A model generated the notes under the pieces. It did not search any database and was not told where the DNA came from. It saw only the letters and a program-made list of their open reading frames with translations. A stretch of 64,000 bases of DNA from Haematococcus lacustris (Eukaryota; Chlorophyta; Chlorophyceae; Chlamydomonadales; Haematococcaceae), in contig JASKMD010000003.1 in NCBI GenBank assembly GCA_030144725.1, forward strand, positions 21,533,501 through 21,597,500, in the 5' to 3' direction. Made by a program: the position numbers and the translations under genes. Shown in pieces: positions 34,838 to 46,119 of this stretch (the first letter of the stretch is position 1; each line of letters opens with the position of its first letter).

Positions 34838-35431
34838 CGGCAGCGGCGATGCAGTGGTTCAGCTGAACTGCTCGAGCAGCTGCGTAAAATGGCTGCATTG
34901 AATCTGGTTCGTTGTGCCAGCACGAGTTGTGTCCTTTGCGAATGCCGCATACAGGCGACCTAGCAGCATGCGCTTACCGTAAATGAACATCAGACAAGCG
35001 AGCAGGGCAGTGAATGACATAGCCTGGCCACGATAGACAGGCAACGATAGGCAGGCAACGACGGAACGAGACATTAAATAACCAGTATAGTACACTTTTC
35101 ACATTGTACTGGACCCTGCAGTACCTACCCATGTTCACCATCGATGAACATAACTCTTCACCTGCAGCAGCTCTGGCCTCGCCTGCCTGAAAAGGACAAC
35201 CCCGCCATCCATGTTCACTGACTGGTGGGCACCACCTCCCTGCACGCACACCCATAGAAATTAATCCCTGCATCTGTCCATGCACTTTGCCGACCTTGCC
35301 CGATCCGGCTGAAATTTTGATAGATGGTAGTTTACAAATAATAAAACATATTTTTCAGATAAACTTTTTTGAAAAAATTAAAGGCGGCTGCGCTGTGGCC
35401 CTGTGGCGTACGTGCAGGGATGAGTGCAGGT
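34838..35431. other. unassigned DNA with a small AT-rich patch
   Basis: No gene is seen. The stretch at about 35300-35385 (TTTTTTGAAAAAATTAAAGG) is the most AT-rich part of the window and is notable only for composition. Confidence 0.4.
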
Positions 35432-36519
35432 CCAATCAAGTCTCCCGGTAACTCTTCCACCTGTGAGGTAGAATGAGTAGCCGCTGTCAGGTGGAAGAGC
35501 CCAACCGCCAAACCGCTGCCCGCCCAGGTCATGTTGCTCTATCTAGAGCCAATGTAGCCCGACGTTGTCGAGCTAGTGTTGGGATGGGCAACAGCCACTG
35601 TTACAAGTTGCGCCAGCAGCTGCACGCTGCGGGCAAGCAGTTCAACACAGTAGCCTCCGATTTTAGCCTCCGGTAGTCGTTTTTAGCTCCGTTTTCAGGC
35701 GCCCACCCAGGCTTCCTGACATCTGACAATGAACGGCAGTAACCTCGCAGCTACTGTCCACAACTATCCGGAGCGAGTCAGCTGCTGTGTGGTGGAGCGG
35801 AGGTGGAGCGTGTCGTCAGCAGCCAGAAGGTGCGGCCAGGTGCCGGCAAGGACGGAGGACGCAAGCAAGTAAGTGCAAATGGTAAGTGCAAATGAGTGGC
35901 CCCTAGTGCCCAACCTAATTGCAAGGATGCCACTTGTCTGTTGCAGGTCTGACAGGTGCCACAGCGACATCCAGGAGCAGCCAGGAGCAGCTGCTAGAAG
36001 CAGCAAGGAGCAATTGCAAGGAGCAGCCAGAAGCAACAGCCAAGAGCTTCCAGGAGCAGCAGCTAGGAGGAGCAGCCAGGAGGAATAGCTAGGAGCAGCC
36101 GCTAGGAGGCGCTTGGAGCGGCAGCCCAACCCAACTCCATGACATGTCTATGACATGTTGGTTGTCCAGGTCCATGCCATATTGATTGCGTGCAGATGCA
36201 ACATGGCATGACTCGAGGCAGCAGGTGTGTAGCGCTAGCAAGACATGTGTAGCATACTTAATGATTGCAGGAAAGTGATTGCCCAGCCCTGCCCCACCCC
36301 CCCTGCTGCCCCACCCCCCCTGCTGCCCCAACCCCCACGCCCCCTGCTGCCCGCTCCCAGCCCCGCCCCACCCCCTCCCAGCCCTGACCCACCCCCTCCC
36401 GGCCCAGCCCCACCCCCTCCCAGCCCTGACCTGACCTGACCTGACCTGACCTGCCTTGACCTAACCTGACATGACATGACATGACATGACATGACATGAC
36501 ATGACATGAACTGCCTGTA

Positions 36520-37050
36520 GGTGTGTGGCAGTGCAGGCTGCAGGTGTGTTGCAGTGCATGAGCAGCAGCAGCAGGCAGCAGTGCATGTGTTACAATGCGT
36601 GAGCAACAGCAGCAGGCTGTAGTGCATGAGCAGCAGTGCAAGAACAGCTGCAGCGGTGGATGGGCAGCAGCAGCAGGCTGTAGGTGTGTGGCAGTGCAGG
36701 CTGCAAGTGTGCTGCAGTGTATGAGCAGCAGCAATAGGCTGCAGTGCATGAGCAGTTGCAACAGGCTGCAGTGCATGTGTTTTAGTGCATGAGCAGCGGT
36801 TCATGGGCAGCAGCAGCAGCAAGCTGTAGGTGTGTGGCAGTGCAGGTAGCAGCAGGCTGCAGGTGTGCTTTAGTGCATGAGCGGCAGCAGCAGGATGCAG
36901 TGCATGTGCTGCAGTGCATGTGCTGCAGTGCATGAGCAGCAGCAGCCGGTTGTAGGTGTGTTGCGGTGCATGATCAGCAGCAAGAGCAGCAGGCTGTAGT
37001 GCATGAGCAGTGCATGGACAGCAGCAGCAGGCTGTAGGTGTGTGGCAGTG
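36520..37050 (+). repeat. GCATGAGCAGCAGCAGGCTG minisatellite, left arm
   Basis: Irregular units of about 35-60 bp with GTGTGTGGCAGTGCAG and GTGCATGAGCAGCAG. The reverse-complement array is at 37900-38340. Cys/Leu-rich frames here are compositional. Confidence 0.8.
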
Positions 37051-37059
37051 CAGTCTTGT

Positions 37060-37560
37060 AGTAGCAATCAGCAACAACATTGAGCCCATTTGAGGAGATT
37101 GTTGCATGGTACAAAAGCTTTTGAAAGGTTGTCCTGAGCTTCCGTTCAGTTCCATGCCACACAATGTGATTTGTAAGCTGTGAATGGTCAAGATGTAATG
37201 AAGAAAATGGTGGTAGTCATTAACCATGTATCCTCTTCTCAATTGATACCTACGCCCCTTGTATGGAGAACACCACCACGCGGTGATGCGCTAAGGCCGC
37301 AACCGTGGTAGCCACCTGCTACATACCCCCTTAGCATGTATGCATCAGCGTCATGCTTAGCAGGTGCTGGCCTGGCAGTGATCCGCACCCAATGTGTCAC
37401 AGCTAGCTGGACCACGGATGGTACCTATAGTGGAGGCTCACCAGGTCCAGCCACATGCTAGGGTGTGGTGCGCCACATGCCCCTTGTATGGACAACACCA
37501 CCACGCGGTGATGCGCTAATGCTGCAAACCCGGTAGCCACCTGCTACATACCCCCTTTGC
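37060..37560 (+). repeat. dispersed repeat family F, copy 1 with internal duplication
   Basis: TTTGTAAGCTGTGAATGGTC, GATGTAATGAAGAAAA and ACACCACCACGCGGTGATGC recur at 41560-41930 in the same orientation. The CACCACGCGGTG block appears twice in this copy (about 37270 and 37495), about 225 bp apart, and twice in the other copy. Confidence 0.75.
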
Positions 37561-38389
37561 ATGTATGCATTACGGTCATGCTTAGCAAGTGCAGGCCTGG
37601 CAGTGATCCACGCCCAATCCAACCATATGCCACCATGCGGTATTACATTGACGCTGCAACTGGCACGGTCAAGTATGCTAGGTCTATTGTAGACCTTGAT
37701 AGAGTTGCAATTGCCCATCACCGGGAGAATTGTCTTACACAACCAATGTGGTGTCCATATGCGGCTACACAAGCAACGGCATGGTTCAACAACCGCAATT
37801 GCATGCCTTTATTTGCATGGAGCTACCAAGACCACAGCAGACCATGCCAGATGTATGCCTTGAAATGAGCTTGCATGCAACCAGACACACACCGCACATG
37901 TTGCTGTCCTTGCACTGCTGGTCATGCATTACAGCCTGTTGCTCCTGCGGCTGCTCATGCACTGCAGCACATGCACTTAAGCCTGGTGATGTTGCTGCTG
38001 CTCATGCACTGAAGCATACCTACAGCCTGCTGCTACCTGCAGCCTGCTCTGCCACACACCTACAGCCTGCTGCTGCTGCCCACCCACCTGATGCATTACA
38101 GCATGCTGCTGCAGCTGCTCATGCATTGCAACACACCTGCAGCCTGCTGCTAGCTACACTGCTACACACCTACAGCCTGCTGCTGCTGCTGTCCTTGCAC
38201 TGTTGCTCATGCACTACAGCCTGCTACTGCTGCTCACGCATTGTAACACATGCACTGCAGCCTGCTGCTGCTGCTGCTGCTCATGCACTGCAGCACACCT
38301 GCAGCCTGCTGCTACCTGTAGCCTGCTCTGCCACACACCTGCAGGCAGGGCAGGGCAGGTCTGGGCAGGGCAGGGCACGGAGGGGCAAC

Positions 38390-39060
38390 GCAAGGCTGGG
38401 AGGGGGTGGGGCAGGGCTGGGCAGGGCTGGGCTGGGCAGGGATGGGAGGGGCAACGCAAGGTTGGGAGGGGGTGGGGCAGGGCTTGCATGGGGAGGGGCA
38501 GGGCTGGGAGGGAGTGGGGCAGTGCTGGGCGGGGGTGGGGTGGGGCTGGGAGGGGGTGGGGCAGGGCTGGGCAGGGAGGGGCAATGCAAGGCTGGAAGGG
38601 GGTGGGGCAGTGCTGGGCAGGGAGGGGAGGGGCAATGCAATGCAGGGAGGGGGTGGGGCAGGGCTGGGAGGGGGTGGGGCAGGGCTAGGAGGGGGTGGGG
38701 CTGGGCCGGGAGGGGGTGGGGCAGGGCGGGGAGGGGGTGGGGTGGGGCGGGGCTGGGAGGGGGTGGGGCAGGGCTGGGAGGGGGTGGGGTGGGGCTGGGA
38801 AGGGGTGGGGCAGGGCTGGGAGGGGGTGGGGTGGGGCTTGGAGGGGGTGGGGCAGGGCTGGGAGGGGGTGGGGTGGGGCTGGGAGGGGGTGGGGCAGGGC
38901 TGGGCAGGGAGGGGAGGGGCTATGCAAGGCAGGGATGGCGTGGGGCAGGGCTGGGAGGGCGTGGGGCAGGGCTGGGCAGGGCAGGGTGGGAAGGGGCAAC
39001 GCAAGGCTGGGAGGGGGTGGGGCAGGGATGGGATGGGGTGGGGCAGGGGTGGGCTGCGGC
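38390..39060 (+). repeat. GGGGTGGGGCAGGGCTGGGA minisatellite, right arm
   Basis: G-rich units of about 22 bp, with blocks GGGGCAACGCAAGGCTGG interspersed at about 38390, 38450, 38580, 38630 and 38995. Four-run G tracts make quadruplex formation plausible. All frames are low-complexity Gly/Arg/Trp. Confidence 0.9.
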
Positions 39061-39673
39061 GGCGAGGGGTGGGGCTGGACGGCATCTATTTGCAGCTTCT
39101 GCATCTGCTGCCTGTCTTCTCTTCGGCCCAGGCTGTCCATGCCGTTCAGCGGACTGGCTGCTGATGAGGCTGTTCTTCAACAGCATTCCCTACGTAGCAC
39201 AGGAGAGCCAACGTCAACGTCAGGACGACAGCCTGCGGTTACGGACTGACTGCAACGTTACCTCTAGGAGGGGGTTCATCTGGCCTACGACAGTCGAGAA
39301 GCAGGCTGTCGCTGCCACTACTACAGCCCATCCCAGTAATAGCTCCCAACACTAGCTCGACAACGTCGGGCTACATTGGTTCGAGATAGAGCAAAACAAC
39401 CTGGGCGGGCAGCAGTTTGGCAGTCGAGAAGCAGGCTGCAAATCGGAGGCTACTGTGTTCAACTGCTTGCCCGCAGCGTGCAGCTGCTGGCGCAACTTGT
39501 AACAGTGGCTGTTGCCCATCCCAACACTAGCTCGACAACGTCGGGCTACATTGGCCCTAGATAGAGCAACACGACCTGGGCGGGCAGTGGTTTGGCGGTT
39601 GGGCTCTTCCACCTGACAGCGGCTACTCATTCTACCTCACAGGTGGAAGAGTTACCGGGAGACTTGATTGGGC

Positions 39674-40091
39674 GTTGATGGCATCGGGTAGCAACAACCG
39701 TTACAAATTGCGCAAGGAGGATGCTCTCGCGCCTTGCTCCTGGCACAAGGCACCTCGCACCTCGCACATCAAGCCTCGCACCCCGCACCTCGCATTTCGG
39801 CCTATGTCTAACATGCCCATTACTCGGCTGGTGCTCTGCAGGACAGTAGCGCAAGAGCCAGGAGGTGCAGCCAACGGAAGCAGCTAGGCAGCGCACCAAG
39901 GAGCAGCAAGGAGCAGCAAGGAGCAGCTGGAAGCGGCATCAATGAGCGGCAACAATGAGCCGTCACCCTTCCCAACCCCTCCACCCCCCCCCCTCGCCAC
40001 ACACCCCCCACCCTGCAGATAGTGAGTGACTCGCTCTTGCAGTTGTGCGGCTAAGTGTGCCTAGCCTGACCACATGCATGAACTTCTTTGC
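39674..40091. other. repeat-like DNA up to the assembly gap
   Basis: A short CACCTCGCACCTCGCAC repeat at 39748-39800 is followed by sequence resembling 21590-21800. No gene is seen. Confidence 0.5.
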
Positions 40092-40591
40092 NNNNNNNNN
40101 NNNNNNNNNNNNNNNNNNNNNNNNNNNNNNNNNNNNNNNNNNNNNNNNNNNNNNNNNNNNNNNNNNNNNNNNNNNNNNNNNNNNNNNNNNNNNNNNNNNN
40201 NNNNNNNNNNNNNNNNNNNNNNNNNNNNNNNNNNNNNNNNNNNNNNNNNNNNNNNNNNNNNNNNNNNNNNNNNNNNNNNNNNNNNNNNNNNNNNNNNNNN
40301 NNNNNNNNNNNNNNNNNNNNNNNNNNNNNNNNNNNNNNNNNNNNNNNNNNNNNNNNNNNNNNNNNNNNNNNNNNNNNNNNNNNNNNNNNNNNNNNNNNNN
40401 NNNNNNNNNNNNNNNNNNNNNNNNNNNNNNNNNNNNNNNNNNNNNNNNNNNNNNNNNNNNNNNNNNNNNNNNNNNNNNNNNNNNNNNNNNNNNNNNNNNN
40501 NNNNNNNNNNNNNNNNNNNNNNNNNNNNNNNNNNNNNNNNNNNNNNNNNNNNNNNNNNNNNNNNNNNNNNNNNNNNNNNNNNNNNNNNNNN
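40092..40591. other. assembly gap of exactly 500 N
   Basis: Five hundred consecutive N. The round size indicates a scaffolding placeholder, so the true distance is unknown. Any ORF spanning it is meaningless. Confidence 1.
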
Positions 40592-40649
40592 CATGTCCTG
40601 ACATGCAGTCAGCAACAGCAAAGGCAGGCTAGTGGACAACATGCAGCTA

Positions 40650-41080
40650 GGAGCAGCAGCTAGGAGGCGCTTGGAGCGACAGCCAGGACTCAGGTGAGTG
40701 CACATGCTGTTAGGGTGTCAGCCCAGCCTGCCAAACTCTGGTCATGCATGTCCTGCCATGGCTTGGTGGTTGCAAGCAAGGCGGCAGCGGTGTAGAGCAG
40801 CAGCCAACATCATGCATGGTCATGCATGTCCTGCCACCACCACCTCCCAAACCATCGATAACGGCTTGGAGCAGCCTGTTCCTTCCCCCAATGCAAGGAT
40901 GCCCCTTGTTGGCTGCAGGTCTTATCCTTGCCCCCTCCCCCCCTTCCCTGCCCCTTTCCACCACCGCCACTTCGACACACGCCATAGCCCTCTCCCTACC
41001 CTACCCAACAGCCCTTGGCGTAACAGCCTAGAGTGAGCAGCCTGGAGCGGGCAGCCTAGAGCAAGCAGCCAGGAGCGGCA
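40650..41080 (+). repeat. dispersed repeat family E, copy 2
   Basis: GGAGCGACAGCCAGGACT, GTGAGTGCACATGCTG, GGTCATGCATGTCCTGCC and GCAAGCAAGGCGGCAG parallel 23330-23520, and a CCCCTTGTTGGCTGCAGGTCT segment parallels 23665-23685. Confidence 0.7.
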
Positions 41081-41419
41081 GCTAGGAGTTACACCCAAGA
41101 GTGGCAGAGCCCCCCCTCCATGAAGGCCAGCCATTGGGCGGGCAGCATGGAGCGGACGCTAGTAGTAGCGGCCAGCCAGCCCACTCTAGCCATGCCACGC
41201 CCACACACCACTCTGACCAGCCCATCCCTCCCATAAGGGGACAGCAGTAGGAGAGCCAAGCCAAGCACATGGGGGGTTGCCGGTCCGTACTTAATGTGCG
41301 ACATGGCTTGGTGGTGGGGGTAGGGTGGGGTGGGGTGGTCTCGTTGTTGGTGGTGGTGATGGTGGTGGTTGTGCCAATTGGTGGTGGTTGTTAACCCTTA
41401 CCCGCCACAACACAGCCAC

Positions 41420-41930
41420 TGCCCAGGCTGCAGTGCATGAGCAGAAGCAGCAGGCTGTAGTCCATGAGCAGTGCATGGACAACAAGTTATATGTGTGTGG
41501 CAATGCAGCCTTGTATCAGCAATCAGCAGCATGGCTGTCAATTCAATTGCATGCCACACACCTTAATTTGTAAGCTGTGAATGGTCAAGATGTAATGAAG
41601 AAAACGGTGGTGGTCATTAGCCGTGTATACTCTTCTCAAACGATTCCTAACCCCCCTCGTATGGACAACACCACCGCGCAGTGATGCGCTAAGGCCGCAA
41701 ACGTGGTAGCCACCTGCTACATACCCCCTTGGCATGTATGCATCACGGTCATGCCTAGCAAGTGCAGGCCTGGCAGTGATCCACGCCCAATGTGTCACAG
41801 CCAGCTGGACTACGGATGGTACCTACAGTGGAGGCTCACCAGATCCAGCCACATGCTAGGGTGTGGTGCGCCACATGCCCCTTGTATGGACAACACCACC
41901 ACGCGGTGATGCGCTAATGCTGCAAACGTG
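41420..41930 (+). repeat. dispersed repeat family F, copy 2
   Basis: Same order of blocks as 37000-37560, including the paired CACCAC-GCGGTGATGCGCTAA segments (about 41660 and 41890). It lacks about 60 bp present upstream of the first block in copy 1. Confidence 0.75.
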
Positions 41931-42540
41931 ATAGGTGTGTAGGTGCGCAATGAGCTAGTGGTATGGCGGGGTGGTGTCACAGTGTGCCACAGTCACCACG
42001 GTAGTTGTGTTGGCTGACATCACAGAGTACCACACCAACTGTGTTGGCTTACATCAAAGTGTACCACAGCAGTTGTGTTGGCTAGGAGGCAGGGCGGTGC
42101 TAGCAGTGTTTAGGCTGGAAAGTCTAGGCTCAGGCGCGGTCCTTCCTATCTGGCTTGGCTATTTGGCCTGGGCTCAAGCAAAGAGCTACTATTCCAACCA
42201 GGAGATAGGCACCTAGGGATGCGGCTGGTTACATGCATGGTATGCATAGGTTGGGACCAGGTGACTCTGGAAGTCTAGTTAGGTCAGCTCTTAGCGGTTA
42301 GGAATTACATAAGCATAACATGACGACCATGTTACAAGGGATTACAAGGTGTTACAAGTGGTAAGTTGTACCATGCGGCTCAGGCTCACCGCATGCCTCC
42401 TTGCACACAACAATCATGTGCCGCAGCCAGGTAAGCAGCCGGCCATGCTCCATAAGCAGCAAAGCTTGCTGCTAGGTGCACCTATCCCTGTGTCTTTAAG
42501 CTGGTACGCCAAGGGCTGCTGGGTGGGGTAGGGAAGGGGC
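41931..42540. other. unassigned DNA
   Basis: A short duplicated motif (TGTGTTGGCTGACATCA and TGTGTTGGCTTACATCA, 42005-42090) is present. No gene or other family is recognised. Confidence 0.4.
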
Positions 42541-42544
42541 TGCA

Positions 42545-42859
42545 GCGTGTGCCGTGGGGTGAGGGTGAGGGGAGGGGGGGGAAGTGCAGCAGCAACAACA
42601 GCAGCAGCACTAGCGGCAGCACCATCACCACTGGCAGCACCACCCGCTCCATGCTGCCCGCTCCATGGTGTTTGCTCTATGCTACCAGCTCCAGGCTGCT
42701 AGGTGCCGTGGGGTGGGGGAGAGGAGATGGGAGGAGGGTAGGTGGGTGGCAGACTCGGAAGTGGTGGTGGTGGGATGGGGGAGGGTACGGGGTACGGGGA
42801 GGGTATGGTCCTTGCTGGCTCCTTGTTGGTTGCTGCTCTACGCCGCTACCGCCTTGCTT
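42545..42859 (-). repeat. dispersed repeat family E, copy 3, interrupted by element D
   Basis: Read on the minus strand it matches 23500-23850 (AGCAACCAACAAGGAGCCAG, ACTTCCGAGTCTGCCACC). Homology stops at TTGCTT just before CACTCGCGCC at 42860. In copy 1 the sequence instead continues through GCAATCAACC, so this junction marks an insertion point. Confidence 0.75.
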
Positions 42860-43784
42860 CACTCGCGCCGATTAAGGCCGGACGTCGCCTACGTCATTTC
42901 TTCCCGGGAGGCATACTGCAGATAGCCCCATGAAAGGCCGACTCATCGCCGTTGTAATCATTGAAAAACTTAAAGGTGCTGCGATGTTATAACTATTTGA
43001 AAAACCGCCCGAACCTGTACAGGATCCTACCGACCCTGTACAGGGTCCTAGGCCACAGGGTTCTGTCGCACGGCTACAGGGTCCTACGACATTAATTTAC
43101 AGGGTCCTGCCGCACGGCTACAGGGTCCTACGACATTTATTTACAGGGTCCTGCCGCACGGCTACAGGGTCCTACGACATTTATTTACAGGGTCCTGCCG
43201 CACGGCTACAGGGTCCTACGACATTTGTTTACAGGGTCCTGCCGCACGGCTACAGGGTTCTACGACATTTATTTACAGGGTCCTGCCGCACGGCTACAGG
43301 GTCCTACGACATTTATTTACAGGGTCCTGCCGCACGGCTACAGGGTCCTACGACATTTGTTTACAGGGTCCTGCCGCACGGCTACAGGGTCCTACGACAT
43401 TTGTTTACAGGGTCCTGCCGCACGGCTACAGGGTTCTACGACATTTATTTACAGGGTCCTGCCGCACGGCTACAGGGTCCTACGACATTTATTTACAGGG
43501 CCCTGCCGCACGGCTACAGGGTCCTACGACATTTATTTACAGGGTCCTGCCGCACGGCTACAGGGTCCTACGACATTTATTTACAGGGTCCTGCCACAAC
43601 GTATGCAACGACGCCCGAACACCTCGCAACACTACAACAAACCACTCACGATAAACAAGGACCGGTCGCGATTGGACCGACCATAGTTCATTGGAAAGAG
43701 GAGTAGAAGGCCGTTCGAACGGTACAAGTCTTACGTAACTCCGTGCATCCGTTGCGACGTAATTTGGCCGCGATTTTCTCAACC

Positions 43785-44070
43785 ACGTATCTGTACAGAT
43801 ACGCTAGGTAGCTATCTGAACAGATGTATGCAAAGCTATCTGTACAGATAGTCAATTGCTATCTGTACAGATGCCTTCTTAGCTATCTGTACAGATGCCC
43901 CTTTCAGCTATCTGTACAGATGCCTCTGAGCTATCTGTACAGATGCCTTTGAGCTATCTGTACAGATGCTTCTTTGCTATCTGTACAGATGCTTGCTTTG
44001 CTATCTGTACAGACGCTTGTTTTGCTATCTGTACAGACGCTTGTTTGAGTATCTGTTCGGACGCTTCTTA
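43785..44070. repeat. CTATCTGTACAGATG palindromic repeats
   Basis: About eleven units of GCTATCTGTACAGATGC, most containing the 12-bp palindrome ATCTGTACAGAT, spaced 25-31 bp apart with short variable spacers. The last units are degraded (GTATCTGTTCGGACGC). Confidence 0.9.
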
Positions 44071-44074
44071 CATA

Positions 44075-44420
44075 TCTCCTTGTCCAAACACCCCGCAACA
44101 CCTCGCTACAACCCCGCAATACACATGCATTGACGCTCAAACACCTCGCAACACCTCGCTACACCCCCGCAAAACACATGCATTGACGCTCAAACACCTC
44201 GCAACACCCCCGCAAAACACATGCTTGGACACCCAAACACCCCGCAACACCTCCCTACACCCCCGCAAAATACATGCTTGGACACCCAAACACCCCGCAA
44301 CACCTCGCAACACCCCCGCAAAATACATGCTTGGACACCCAAATACCCCGCAACACCTCGCTACACCCCCGCAAAACACATGCATTGACACCCAAACATC
44401 CCGCAACACCTCACTACGCT
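44075..44420. repeat. ACACCCCCGCAAAACACATGC repeats
   Basis: Six or so units of about 55-60 bp with CACCCCGCAACACCTCGCTA and GCTTGGACACCCAAA. They begin and end within the distal part of element D copy 3. Confidence 0.85.
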
Positions 44421-44649
44421 ACTCATATACACATGTCTTTGTGCACCATCACCCCGAGACACCTCCCTACGGGAATGCTAAGCATATGCATTGATGCATC
44501 AAAGACATGCAACACCTCCGCATAAGGTGACGAGGTGACAACACCATACAACAACACAATGACATCACCAACAACAACAACACCAACAACAAGACCACCA
44601 CCACACACACACCATGGTGACAACACAACAACACAACGATGGGTACGGG

Positions 44650-44980
44650 TTAGGGTTAGGGTTAGGGTTAGGGTTAGGGTTAGGGGGTTAGGGTTAGGGT
44701 TAGGGGTTAGGGTTAGGGTTAGGGTTAGGGTTAGGGTTAGGGTTAGGGTTAGGGGGAAGGGGTAGGGGTAGGGGTAGGGGTAGGGGTAGGGGTAGGGTTA
44801 GGGTTAGGGTTAGGGTTAGGGTTAGGGTTAGGGGTAGGGTTAGGGTTAGGGTTAGGGTTAGGGTTAGGGTTAGGGTTAGGGTTAGGGTTAGGGTTAGGGT
44901 TAGGGTTAGGGTTAGGGTTAGGGTTAGGGTTAGGGTTAGGGTTAGGGTTAGGGTTAGGGTTAGGGTTAGGGTTAGGGTTA
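44650..44980 (+). repeat. TTAGGG telomeric array T1 (innermost, with variants)
   Basis: Mostly TTAGGG with blocks of TAGGGG and TTAGGGG variants (44686-44860). This is the most degenerate of the five arrays, as expected for the oldest interstitial one. Confidence 0.95.
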
Positions 44981-45543
44981 CTAACATTGTGTTACGGGTC
45001 CTCCGAGGGGTCGCCTAAGGAACCTACCGTAACATAAAACTGAACGTACGGTCGGTCATTTCGAACGAGCGATAGTGCGTTCGATAGGCCGTGCGAAGGA
45101 GACGGCCGTCTGATAGGTTTGACACCCGGGTGTCATGAGACTTTTGCGAGAAAACATCGAAAAAGGGGTCGCCTAAGGAATGTGTTTTTTGAGAGTTAGA
45201 CTTTGCGAATAGGGGCGCTGGACCGAACGCTCCAAAATAGAGGGGCGATTTATCGGTTATCAAAAGTTAACCCTCGACCCTAACCTCGACCCTATCCCTA
45301 ACCTCACCCTAACCGGGGTTAATCTCCGCAACCGCTTGGTCATTTCGAGCAAGAGTAGGTGCGTTGGATGGGGCTTGCGAAGGACTTGGAGAGAGCGTGG
45401 TTGACACGTCGGGTCTCATTCGACTTTTTTTAGGAAACCGCGAAAAACATGTTTCTCTAAGGAATCGTGTAGTTACACCGTGCGAACACGCGCGTTATAA
45501 CAAGCGACACAACAAGAGGGGGCGTACTGAAAATGAAAGCCGG
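44981..45543 (+). repeat. truncated subtelomeric unit U0
   Basis: It matches the first ~560 bp of unit U1 (45829-46390) with scattered differences (for example the CGATAGGCCGTGC against CGATAGACCGTGC sites). It stops at GTACTGAAAATGAAAGCCGG, where the next TTAGGG array starts. Confidence 0.9.
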
Positions 45544-45828
45544 GTTAGGGTTAGGGTTAGGGTTAGGGTTAGGGTTAGGGTTAGGGTTAGGGTTAGGGTT
45601 AGGGTTAGGGTTAGGGTTAGGGTTAGGGTTAGGGTTAGGGTTAGGTTAGGGTTAGGGTTAGGGTTAGGGTTAGGGTTAGGGTTAGGGTTAGGGTTAGGGT
45701 TAGGGTTAGGGTTAGGGTTAGGGTTAGGGTTAGGGTTAGGGTTAGGGTTAGGGTTAGGGTTAGGGTTAGGGTTAGGGTTAGGGTTAGGGTTAGGGTTAGG
45801 GTTAGGGTTAGGGTTAGGGTTAGGGTTA
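45544..45828 (+). repeat. TTAGGG telomeric array T2
   Basis: Nearly perfect TTAGGG with one short unit near 45642. It separates U0 from U1 and reads toward the right end. Confidence 0.97.
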
Positions 45829-46119
45829 CTACCATTGTGTTAGGGGTGGGGTCAGGGGGTCGCCTAAGGAACCTTCCGGAACATAAAACGGAACGTGCGG
45901 TCGGTCATTTCGAACGAGCGATAGTGCGTTCGATAGACCGTGCGAAGGAGACGTGCGTCTACTAGGTTTGAACCCCGGGTGTCATTGGACTTTTGCGAGA
46001 AAACGTCGAAAAAGGGGTCGCCTAAGGAATGTGTTTTTTGAGAGTTAGACTTTGCGAATAGGAGCGCTGGACCGAACGCTCCAAAATAGAGGGGCGATTT
46101 ATCGGTTATCAAAAGTTAA

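Larger units (their letters stand above)
35432..39673. repeat. 4.2-kb imperfect palindrome with ~234-bp inverted termini
   Basis: 35432-35665 (CCAATCAAGTCTCCCGG to AGCCTCCGATTT) is repeated almost exactly, inverted, at 39441-39673. Inside, the arms mirror each other in order. C-rich CCCCACCCCCTCCCAGCCCTG units (36285-36430) oppose G-rich GGGGTGGGGCAGGGCTGGGA units (38390-39060). GCAGTGCATGAGCAGCAG units (36520-37050) oppose their reverse complement (37900-38340). The centre (37060-37890) is not symmetric. A partial extra copy of the terminus lies at 39341-39440. Confidence 0.75.
42860..44640 (+). mobile_element. minisatellite-carrying element D, copy 3, abutting the first telomeric array
   Basis: Starts CACTCGCGCCGATTAAGGCC, followed by the conserved end (to about 43010) and the palindromic CCTGTACAGGGTCC. 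A 44-bp-period array alternates GCCGCACGGC and ACGACATTTATT spacers (43035-43595). The distal part is GCAACGACGCCCGAACACC, then extra repeats and CAACAACAC-rich DNA to about 44640. It matches copy 1 end to end in inverted orientation, with an insertion of two further repeat arrays. Its far end coincides with the start of TTAGGG at 44650. Confidence 0.7.

Noticed and set aside
37730..39355. 541-codon Cys/Leu then Gly-rich ORF
   Set aside because: It traverses two unrelated low-complexity arrays and has a mirrored counterpart in the palindrome. There is no gene-like segment.
40092..40591. ORFs crossing the run of N
   Set aside because: The run is an assembly gap.
43035..44070. CRISPR-like array of regularly spaced repeats
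   Set aside because: Spacers are not unique and repeats are minisatellite units in a eukaryotic nuclear context with introns and telomeres.
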